Positions 6,147-11,775 of a DNA stretch of 11,775 bases are shown here, one piece after another; position 1 is the stretch's first letter, and each line of letters opens with the position of its first letter. The notes under the pieces were generated by a model, which was not told where the DNA came from, ran no database searches, and worked only from the letters and a program-made list of their open reading frames with translations. This DNA comes from CADEFF01 sp964569315 (lineage in GTDB: Bacteria > Pseudomonadota > Alphaproteobacteria > Dongiales > Dongiaceae). Where the stretch lies: contig CAZMUZ010000114.1 in the NCBI GenBank assembly GCA_964569315.1, forward strand, positions 1-11,775. The letters are read 5' to 3'. The translations under genes were made by a program, and so were the position numbers.

Positions 6147-7219
6147 GCCTTGACCCCGGCACCGACCGCCTTGGGGGCGTCCGGATCGAGCGGCCAGCGC
6201 GGCCGCGCCGCGACCATGCTCTCGTCCTCGGCGCCGGCCCGGAGCCGCTCGATGCCGGCCCAGGCGATCATCGCGGCATTGTCGGTGCAGAGCGCGGCCG
6301 GCGGCGCCACCAGCGGCAGCCCGGCCGATCGCGCGACCTCGGCGAGGCTCGCGCGGATGCGGCGATTGGCGGCGACACCGCCCGCCACCACCAGCGCGGT
6401 GGGTGCGGCGCCTTCGCCTCGCGCCCGGGCGAGGGCGCGCGCGGTGCGATCGGCGAGCGAGGCCGCGATCGAGCTCTGCAGCGCGAGCGCGAGCGCGTCG
6501 CGATCCGTCCCCGCGAGCCTGCCGATGCCACCCTCGGCGATGACCCGCTCGCGAAGCGCGGTCTTGAGGCCGGAGAAGGAGAAATCGCAGCCCGGCCGGC
6601 CGAGCATCGGCCGCGGCAGGGCGAATCGCGCCGCATCGGCGCCGGCGGCCTCGGCGCGCGCCGCCGCCGCCTCGATCGCCGGCCCGCCCGGATAGCCGAG
6701 GCCCAGCAGCTTTGCGCCCTTGTCGAAAGCCTCGCCCGCCGCATCGTCGACGGTCGTGCCGAGCCGGCGATAGCGGCCGACGCCCTCGACCAGCAGCGTC
6801 TGGCAATGGCCGCCGGAGACCAGCAGCAGCAGATAGGGGAACGCAATCCCGTCGGAAAGACGCGGGCTCAGCGCATGGCCTTCGAGATGATTGATGGCGA
6901 GGAAGCGCTTGCCGCTCGCGAGCGCCAGCGCCTTGCCGAAGGTGACGCCGACGAGGAGCCCGCCGATCAGGCCGGGGCCCGCCGTGGCGGCGATGGCATC
7001 GACCTCGCCCAGCGTCATGCCGCCCTGGCGCAGCGCTTCCGCGGTCAGCCGGTCGAGATGATCGAGATGGCTGCGCGCGGCGATCTCCGGCACCACCCCG
7101 CCATAGGGCCGGTGCTCGTCGAGCTGCGACAGCACGAGATCGACGAGGATGCGCCGCTCGCCATCGACGATGGCCGCCGCCGTCTCGTCGCAACTGGTTT
7201 CGAGGCCGAGGACCCGCAT
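6143..7219 (-). CDS. tsaD: tRNA N6-adenosine threonylcarbamoyltransferase TsaD
   Basis: TsaD transfers the threonylcarbamoyl group from threonylcarbamoyl-AMP to A37 of ANN-decoding tRNAs (the t6A modification), working with TsaB and TsaE in bacteria. The 358-residue protein has normal family length. Key features are MRVLGLETSCDETAAAIVDG at the start, PEIAARSHL at 44-52, and the metal-binding HLEGH with His111 and His115, at the positions known in E. coli. It also has VSGGHCQTLLV at 134-144, DDAAGEAFDKGAKLLGLGYPGGP at about 158-180, SFSGLKTA at 214-221, VAGGVAANRRIR at 278-289, and the third metal ligand Asp313 in CTDNAAMIAWAG. No ribosome site is visible before the ATG, and a -10-like box lies nine bases away, so the transcript may be leaderless. 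It is divergent from hemC and overlaps gpsA by four bases. Confidence 0.97.
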   Translation of the reverse strand: MRVLGLETSCDETAAAIVDGERRILVDLVLSQLDEHRPYGGVVPEIAARSHLDHLDRLTAEALRQGGMTLGEVDAIAATAGPGLIGGLLVGVTFGKALALASGKRFLAINHLEGHALSPRLSDGIAFPYLLLLVSGGHCQTLLVEGVGRYRRLGTTVDDAAGEAFDKGAKLLGLGYPGGPAIEAAAARAEAAGADAARFALPRPMLGRPGCDFSFSGLKTALRERVIAEGGIGRLAGTDRDALALALQSSIAASLADRTARALARARGEGAAPTALVVAGGVAANRRIRASLAEVARSAGLPLVAPPAALCTDNAAMIAWAGIERLRAGAEDESMVAARPRWPLDPDAPKAVGAGVKA

Positions 7220-7228
7220 GGTGCCGGC

Positions 7229-7258
7229 ACTCTAGGGCCGCGCCGCGGGCTTCGCCAG
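7229..7258 (-). promoter_or_regulatory. tsaD: Candidate tsaD promoter
   Basis: On the minus strand, CTGGCGA (7258-7252) and CCTAGAGT (7236-7229) resemble the alphaproteobacterial housekeeping pair TTGAC-GCTANAWC, with a 15-base gap. The second box ends nine bases before the tsaD ATG, so transcription would begin at or within about two bases of the start codon. Similarity to consensus is modest. The absence of a Shine-Dalgarno sequence in the same place is consistent with a leaderless transcript. Confidence 0.35.
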
Positions 7259-7281
7259 TTGGCGTTGCGGTCCAGACGAGC

Positions 7282-7327
7282 GCGCCATCGGCGACTCGGA
7301 GAATCTTCCGCGGCGGGCCGATGGCGC
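7282..7327. promoter_or_regulatory. 11-bp perfect inverted repeat in the tsaD/hemC divergent region
   Basis: GCGCCATCGGC (7282-7292) and GCCGATGGCGC (7317-7327) are exact inverted copies separated by 24 bases, about 35 bases centre to centre. They sit between the two outward-facing genes, upstream of both candidate promoters. They could be paired operator half-sites for one regulator of both transcripts, or the stem of a hairpin in a longer RNA. The arms are themselves GC-rich, but 11 matching bases in a 181-base gap is more than expected casually. Confidence 0.4.
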
Positions 7328-7364
7328 AGGCGCTGACGCATTTCTGTGGCCTCGATCCGCCGCC

Positions 7365-7393
7365 TTGCCAGCCCGGCGGCGACCGCCTAAAGC
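7365..7393 (+). promoter_or_regulatory. hemC: Candidate hemC promoter, implying a leaderless transcript
   Basis: TTGCCAG (7365-7371) and CCTAAAGC (7386-7393) are separated by 14 bases. This fits the Caulobacter-type housekeeping consensus TTGACGS-N10-14-GCTANAWC with most positions matching (the second box six of eight). As sigma-70 hexamers they read TTGCCA-17-TAAAGC. Only seven bases separate the -10 box from the hemC ATG, so the RNA would start at the ATG. No Shine-Dalgarno sequence is present, in agreement with this. Confidence 0.45.
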
Positions 7394-7400
7394 TTCGCCC

Positions 7401-8348
7401 ATGAACGCAGGCGCGCTTCCGCTCCGGATCGGCACCCGCGGCAGTCCGCTTGCCCTGACGCAGGCGGCGCTGGTGCGCGATCGGCTCGTCGCCGCCCATC
7501 CCGCCCTCGCCGCGCCGGATGCGATCCGCATCGAGGCGATCCGCACCACCGGCGACAAGGTGCAGGACCGTCCGCTCGCCGAGATCGGCGGCAAGGGGCT
7601 CTTCTCCAAGGAGCTCGAGGAGGCGCTGCTCGACGGGCGGATCGATCTTGCCGTCCATTCCATGAAGGACATGGAGACCGTCCTGCGGCCCGGCCTCGCC
7701 ATCGCGGCGATGCTGGAGCGCGAGGATCCGCGCGACGCCCTCCTCGCGCGCGCGGGCCGCAGCATCGCCACGCTGCCGCGAGGCGCCGTGGTAGGCAGCG
7801 CCTCGCTCCGCCGCCGCGCGCAGATTCTGGCCGCCCGGCCCGATCTCTCGGTGGTGATGCTCCGCGGCAATGTCGGCACCAGGCTCGAGAAGCTCGCCAC
7901 CGGCGCCGTCGATGCGACGATCCTCGCCATTGCGGGCCTGAAGCGTCTCGGCATGGCCGACCGCGCGACGGCGGTCCTGGCACCCGAGGAGATGCTGCCG
8001 GCGGCCGGGCAGGGCGCCATCGGCGTCGAGATCCGCGCCGACGATCCCCGATGCCGCGACTGGCTCGCCGCGATCGATCACGCGCCGACGCGGATCGCGG
8101 TCGCGGCCGAGCGCGCCTGCCTCGCGGCCCTCGACGGCTCCTGCCGCACCCCGATCGCGGCTTTCGCCGAACCGGTCGAATCGGGCCGGCTCCGGCTTCG
8201 CTCGCTCCTCGCTTTGCCCGACGGCAGCAAGGTCCATCGCGACGACAGGACCGGCGACGCCAGGGATTCGGCGGCTCTCGGCCGCGCGGCCGGCGAGGCG
8301 CTCCGGGGCAAGGCGGAGCCGGCTTTCTTCGCCGCGATGAAGCATTAG
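7401..8348 (+). CDS. hemC: Hydroxymethylbilane synthase (porphobilinogen deaminase)
   Basis: HemC polymerises four porphobilinogen molecules into hydroxymethylbilane on a covalent dipyrromethane cofactor, in the cytoplasm. The 315-residue protein has IGTRGSPLALTQ at 10-21, IRTTGDKVQDRPLAEIGGKG at 47-66, LFSKELEEALLDG at 67-79, and AVHSMKDMET at 84-93 with the catalytic Asp90. It also has VVGSASLRRRAQI at 130-142, LRGNVGTRLEKL at 154-165 and LPAAGQGAIGVE at 199-210. GSCRTPIAAFA carries Cys248, which anchors the cofactor. An in-frame GTG/CTG-type extension upstream is not family-like; MNAGALPLRIGTRG is the natural start. There is no ribosome site, in keeping with the promoter position described upstream. 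The stop overlaps the ribosome site of hemD, giving a nine-base gap and tight coupling to the next step of the pathway. Confidence 0.97.
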   Translation: MNAGALPLRIGTRGSPLALTQAALVRDRLVAAHPALAAPDAIRIEAIRTTGDKVQDRPLAEIGGKGLFSKELEEALLDGRIDLAVHSMKDMETVLRPGLAIAAMLEREDPRDALLARAGRSIATLPRGAVVGSASLRRRAQILAARPDLSVVMLRGNVGTRLEKLATGAVDATILAIAGLKRLGMADRATAVLAPEEMLPAAGQGAIGVEIRADDPRCRDWLAAIDHAPTRIAVAAERACLAALDGSCRTPIAAFAEPVESGRLRLRSLLALPDGSKVHRDDRTGDARDSAALGRAAGEALRGKAEPAFFAAMKH

Positions 8349-8350
8349 GA
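8347..8350 (+). promoter_or_regulatory. Ribosome site of hemD inside the hemC stop region
   Basis: AGGA overlaps the last two bases of the hemC TAG stop and lies seven bases before the hemD ATG at 8358. Ribosomes ending hemC would be delivered to the hemD start, consistent with coupled production of two enzymes that share an unstable intermediate. Confidence 0.7.
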
Positions 8351-8357
8351 TAGGGCC

Positions 8358-10478
8358 ATGGCGCCGATCGCACTCATCACCCGACCCGACGAGGATGCCG
8401 AACCGCTTGCGGCCGCGCTGATCGCGCGTGGCATCGAGGTGCTGCGCGAGCCGCTGCTGACGATCCGGCCGGTGGCGAACGCCCATCTCGATCTCGCCGG
8501 CGTCCAGGCGCTGCTCTTCACCAGCGCCAACGGCGTGCGCGCCTTCGCGAGCCTGTCCTCGCGGCGCGATCTGCCGGCCCTTGCGGTCGGCGACGCCACG
8601 GCGAAGACGCTGAAGGATGCGGGATTCCAGAAAGTGGAGAGCGCCGGCGGCGCGGTCGAGGATCTGGCGGCGCTGGCGACGCGCAAGCTCGATCCGCGCG
8701 GCGGCCCGCTCTTCCATGCCGCGGGCTCGGCGGTCGCCGGCGATCTCGCCGGGCTGCTCGGCAAGGACGGGTTCGAGCTGCGCCGCGTCGTGCTCTACGA
8801 GGCCGAGACCGCCCATGCGCTCTCGGCGGAGACCCGGGAAAAGCTCGCGGCGGGCGAAATCGGGCTGGTGCTGCTGTTCTCGCCGCGCACCGCCGAGACC
8901 TTCCTCCGTCTCGTCCGCGACGCCGGGCCCGAGGTCACGGCCGGCGTCGGGAAGGCGATCGCCCTCTGTCTCAGCCCGGCGGTCGCGCGCGCCATCGAGC
9001 CTTTACAATGGCGCGCCGTGAAGACGGCCGAGCGGCCCGAGCTGCCGGCCATGCTGGCGCTGGTCGATGTCGCGTCGGCGGAGCTGCGGCCGCAAGGCGA
9101 CGGGCCGGGCCCGATCCTCGATCTCGAACCCGAGACGGTGCCGAACCCGGCCGAGATCGAGGCGGCGCTGAAGCGCATGACGCCGAAGCGCCGTTCCGGC
9201 GGCTTTGTGATTGCGTTGCTCGTTCTTCTGGCGATCGGCGCCGTCGCCTATTTCACCCGCGCGAGCTGGCAGCCGCCCTTGATGGCGATGCTGGATCGCG
9301 GCATCGCGATCGATACCGCCGACGGCACGGACGCCGGCACCGGCACGGGCGAGACGACAACCGTGCCCGCGGCCGGCGAGACGACGGCGGCCGCGGAAGG
9401 GCTGGCGCAACGCATCGGCGAGCTCGAATCCGATCTCGGCGCGATGAAGGCGGCCCTTGCCGATCTCGAATCGCGCACCGGCGAGGCGGTCGCGCAGGAC
9501 TGGCAGAAGGCCGTGGCGGAGCTCGGCACGCTCGTCGCCGAGCATCACGAGAAGCTCGACCGGCTGGAACAGGACGTGACCGCGCTCGGCAGCGCCGATC
9601 GCGAGGGCGCCGTCGAGGAGCTTCGCAAGCTCGTCGGGCAGCAGGCGGCCCGCATCGAGGCGCTCGAAGAGCGCCCGGCGGCGAACCCCGCGGCGAATCC
9701 GGGAACGACGGTCGAAAACCCGGCGCCGGCGGCCTCGCCCGAGCTCGGCTATGCGGTCGAGGCGCTGCGCGACCAGAACAGCGCGCTGACCGCCGCCCTC
9801 GACGAGGCGCGGACCGAGATCGCCGAGCTCCGGCCGCTCGCCGGGCGGGTCGAGGCGCTGGAGGCGAGTGCTGCGAAGAATGTCGCCGAGAGCGGCAATG
9901 TCGCGCTGCTGCTCGCGGTCGCGCGGCTTTCCTCGGCGCTCAACGGGCCGCGGCCCTTCCCCTCGGAACTCGCGACCCTGAACGAGCTCGCCGCCAAGGA
10001 TCCGTCCCTTGCCGGGGCGGTGAAGCAGGCGGCCGCGCCGATCGCGCCCCATGCCGAGAACGGCATCGCGACCTTCGGCGATCTGCGCGATTCCTTCCCC
10101 GATCTCGCCGATGCGCTCGCCCGGAGCGACACCGGCGAGGCGGTCGCCGATGCGGCCGGCGCCGAATCCGAAGGCTGGTTCCGCCGGCTGATGGCCTCGC
10201 TCGCCGACCTCGTCACGGTGCGGCCGACCGGCGCCGACGTCGAAGGCGACACGGTGGGCGCCCGGGTCGCCCGCGCGGAGGCGGCGGTGAAGACGGGCGA
10301 TCTCGAGAGGGCGGCGAAGGAGCTCGACGGGCTGCCGGCGGCGGCCGGCTGGGTCGCCTCGGCCCGCGCGCGTGCCGCGGTCGCGCCCGCGCTCGACGCG
10401 CTCGAGGCGCTTGCGGTCGCGCGGCTCGGCCAGGCGACGCCCGGCACGAACGCGCCCGGCGACGCTTCCGGCGGATAG
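8358..10478 (+). CDS. hemD: Fusion: uroporphyrinogen-III synthase (HemD) + Mic60/mitofilin-like membrane protein
   Basis: One uninterrupted 706-residue frame joins two proteins. Residues 1 to about 240 are HemD, which cyclises and inverts ring D of hydroxymethylbilane to give uroporphyrinogen III. Visible HemD signs are LITRPDEDAEPLAAAL at 6-21, EPLLTIRP at 31-38, LLFTSANGVRAF at 52-63, LAVGDATAKTLKDAGF at 75-90 and LLFSPRTAETFLRLV at 172-186. A linker (about 245-280, with GPILDLEPETVPNPAE resembling the usual N-terminus of alphaproteobacterial Mic60) leads to one membrane segment at 282-299. Two charged coiled-coil stretches follow at about 346-437 and 462-505. A mitofilin-type C-terminus runs from about 510 to 690, with ALLLAVARLSSALNG, PFPSELATLNELAAKDP and WFRRLMASLADLVTVRP. 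HemD would be cytoplasmic and the rest periplasmic. No plausible start lies at the junction; in-frame Met232 and Met274 lack good ribosome sites. In related bacteria I recall these as two adjacent genes. Pathway assignment is firm; the scaffolding role is inference. Confidence 0.88.
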   Translation: MAPIALITRPDEDAEPLAAALIARGIEVLREPLLTIRPVANAHLDLAGVQALLFTSANGVRAFASLSSRRDLPALAVGDATAKTLKDAGFQKVESAGGAVEDLAALATRKLDPRGGPLFHAAGSAVAGDLAGLLGKDGFELRRVVLYEAETAHALSAETREKLAAGEIGLVLLFSPRTAETFLRLVRDAGPEVTAGVGKAIALCLSPAVARAIEPLQWRAVKTAERPELPAMLALVDVASAELRPQGDGPGPILDLEPETVPNPAEIEAALKRMTPKRRSGGFVIALLVLLAIGAVAYFTRASWQPPLMAMLDRGIAIDTADGTDAGTGTGETTTVPAAGETTAAAEGLAQRIGELESDLGAMKAALADLESRTGEAVAQDWQKAVAELGTLVAEHHEKLDRLEQDVTALGSADREGAVEELRKLVGQQAARIEALEERPAANPAANPGTTVENPAPAASPELGYAVEALRDQNSALTAALDEARTEIAELRPLAGRVEALEASAAKNVAESGNVALLLAVARLSSALNGPRPFPSELATLNELAAKDPSLAGAVKQAAAPIAPHAENGIATFGDLRDSFPDLADALARSDTGEAVADAAGAESEGWFRRLMASLADLVTVRPTGADVEGDTVGARVARAEAAVKTGDLERAAKELDGLPAAAGWVASARARAAVAPALDALEALAVARLGQATPGTNAPGDASGG

Positions 10479-10494
10479 GCGGGCGCCGACACGC

Positions 10495-11775
10495 ATGGCC
10501 CGCACCATCTTCTTCCTCGTGAAGCTCGCGATCCTCGTCGCCGCGGCGGTGTGGATCGCGAACAACCCCGGCACGGTCGCGTTCGACTGGCAGGGCTGGC
10601 ATGTCGAGACCAAGCTCGGCGTGCTGCTTGCGGCCGTGCTGATCCTGATGGTGCTGGCGGCGCTGATCTACCGCTTCTGGGGCTTCATCGCGCGCGGCCC
10701 CCGCGCCATGGCGCGGGCGCGCGAGGAGAAGCGGCGCCTCAAGGGCTATCGCGCCCTGACGCAGGGCATGGTCGCCGTCGCGGCCGGCGATGCCGAGGAG
10801 GCGAAGCGCCAGGCGCGCATCGCGCACGGCATGCTCTCGGCCCCGCCGCTGACCCTGCTGCTGGCGGCCCAGGCGGCGCAGCTCAACGGCGACGAAACGG
10901 CGGCCGCGCGCTATTTCACGGCCATGCTGAAGAACCCGGAGACCGCCTTCCTCGGCATGCGCGGCCTCCTCAACCAGGCGCTGGCGCGCGGCGACCGCAC
11001 CGAGGCGCTGCGACTCGCGGGCGAGGCCCATGCGGACCGGCCGGAGGCGGGCTGGGCCGCGAAGGCGCTGCTCGATCTCGAGCTCGAGGAAGGCCGCTGG
11101 GCGCCGGCCCGCAAGACCGCCCGCGCCGCGGCGAAGCTGAAGGCGATCACGCCGGAATCGGCGCGCCGCATCGAGGCGGTGACGCTCCTCGCCGAGGCCG
11201 AAGCCGAGCGCGAGGCGGTGCGTGCCTTCGGCCTCGCGAAGGAGGCGGCGAAGCTGCTGCCGGATTTCGTGCCGGCGGTCGCGATCGAGGCGAAGGCCGC
11301 GTTCCGCGGCGGCCGCCTGCGCGATGCGGAGAAATTGATCGAGAAGGCCTGGGCGCGCGGCCTCGCCCATCCGAACCTCGCCGCGATCTATGCGAGCCTC
11401 AAGCCGGACGAGTCGCCGGTCGATCGCGCGCGCCGTTTCGAGAAGCTCGCCGCGACCCGGCCGGAGGCGGCGGAGAGCCGGCTCGCTCTGGCCGAGACGG
11501 CGCTCGCCGCCGGGCTCTGGGGCCAGGCGCGCCACGAGCTCGATGCGCTGCTCGCCGGCGGCACGGCGGGCTCGGCGCGGCTCTACCGGCTGATGGCGCG
11601 GCTCGAGGAGGGCGAGCGCAACGATCTCGCGGCCGCACGCCGCTGGCTCCTGCAGGCGACCGAGGCGCCGGGCGATCCGGCCTGGATCTGCGCGCGCTGC
11701 AATTCGGGCAAGGCGGAATGGAGAGCGCGCTGCCCCGCCTGCGGCGCCTTCGCTACGCAGAGCTGGCGCGAGACC
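10495..11775 (+). CDS. hemY: HemY-type membrane protein with TPR-like repeats and Cys4 knuckle (3' end outside window)
   Basis: The 427 visible codons match the HemY found after hemD in proteobacterial heme operons, which is not the protoporphyrinogen oxidase also called HemY. Its exact role in heme metabolism is unsettled. Two N-terminal membrane segments (about 5-22 and 41-60) form a hairpin around DWQGWHVETKLG, followed by the family's basic YRFWGFIARGPRAMARAREE region. An alpha-helical, TPR-like solenoid runs to about 390, with A-x-G-D and A-x-x-G-x-W/L turns such as LARGDRTEAL and LAAGLWGQARHEL. C399, C402, C413 and C416 then form a zinc-ribbon or rubredoxin-like knuckle, flanked by Trp397 and Trp424. 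The ATG at 10495 is 16 bases after the hemD-Mic60 stop; the ribosome site is weak. The frame is open to the last base of the window, and its homologues end soon after the knuckle, so little should be missing. Confidence 0.9.
   Translation, partial: MARTIFFLVKLAILVAAAVWIANNPGTVAFDWQGWHVETKLGVLLAAVLILMVLAALIYRFWGFIARGPRAMARAREEKRRLKGYRALTQGMVAVAAGDAEEAKRQARIAHGMLSAPPLTLLLAAQAAQLNGDETAAARYFTAMLKNPETAFLGMRGLLNQALARGDRTEALRLAGEAHADRPEAGWAAKALLDLELEEGRWAPARKTARAAAKLKAITPESARRIEAVTLLAEAEAEREAVRAFGLAKEAAKLLPDFVPAVAIEAKAAFRGGRLRDAEKLIEKAWARGLAHPNLAAIYASLKPDESPVDRARRFEKLAATRPEAAESRLALAETALAAGLWGQARHELDALLAGGTAGSARLYRLMARLEEGERNDLAAARRWLLQATEAPGDPAWICARCNSGKAEWRARCPACGAFATQSWRET

Noticed and set aside
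4881..6695. A 604-codon plus-strand frame antisense to gpsA and tsaD
   Set aside because: It runs opposite two certain genes, crosses the palindromic repeat, and has no recognisable motif.
5124..8816. A 1230-codon open frame on the minus strand covering gpsA and running back through tsaD and hemC into hemD
   Set aside because: Only its gpsA part is real. The rest is out of frame with tsaD and antisense to hemC and hemD; its Arg/Ala/Gly-rich translation is typical of GC-rich shadow frames.
10213..11535. A 440-codon minus-strand frame opposite hemY, and similar long frames opposite hemD-Mic60 (9003-10613) and creD (2539-3807)
   Set aside because: All mirror strong coding sequence on the other strand and show no family similarity.
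1..11775. Defence, toxin-antitoxin, phage, transposon or CRISPR content
   Set aside because: All sizeable frames are explained by housekeeping families. The EVE gene is the only one with relatives used in defence, and it has no restriction or nuclease partner here.

Overview
The window is very GC-rich DNA with tightly packed genes. It reads as chromosomal, housekeeping sequence from an alphaproteobacterium, probably of the order Hyphomicrobiales (Rhizobiales). Three things point there: the divergent tsaD-gpsA / hemC-hemD-Mic60-hemY neighbourhood, the Mic60-type (mitofilin) protein encoded beside heme genes, and a GAGCATTTTC-type palindromic repeat of a kind I remember as scattered through Hyphomicrobiales genomes. 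The taxonomic call is inference. No rRNA, tRNA, CRISPR, phage or insertion-sequence gene was seen.

Layout. (1) 1-455, minus: 5' end of acetyl-CoA synthetase. (2) 456-647: regulatory gap with a candidate acs promoter and short inverted repeats. (3) 648-2336, plus: a transmembrane methyl-accepting chemotaxis protein, probably starting at TTG. (4) 2374-4952, minus: a run read in the order YciI-like protein, EVE-domain protein, Rieske [2Fe-2S] protein, CreD. The first three are very close or overlapping; CreD follows after 133 bases. (5) 4953-5123: intergenic space filled mostly by a composite palindromic repeat. (6) 5124-7219, minus: tsaD and gpsA, overlapping by four bases. (7) 7220-7400: divergent promoter region with an 11-bp perfect inverted repeat and two promoter-like boxes so close to the start codons that both transcripts may be leaderless. 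(8) 7401-11775, plus: hemC, a hemD-Mic60 fusion, and hemY, which runs off the window.

How the genes work together. HemC makes hydroxymethylbilane and HemD cyclises it to uroporphyrinogen III, so the plus-strand operon carries two consecutive tetrapyrrole steps. The most unusual feature is that HemD continues without a stop into a membrane-anchored coiled-coil protein with a Mic60/mitofilin-like C-terminus. In most alphaproteobacteria that I recall these are two adjacent genes. The fusion would tether a cytosolic heme enzyme to a protein of the family that shapes inner-membrane folds. The next gene, hemY, encodes a membrane-anchored repeat protein ending in a four-cysteine knuckle. TsaD (tRNA t6A modification) and GpsA (glycerol 3-phosphate for phospholipids) are housekeeping neighbours. 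I found no defence system, toxin-antitoxin pair or other clearly new multi-gene system; the hemD-Mic60 fusion and the tsaD/hemC control region are the places most worth a second look.
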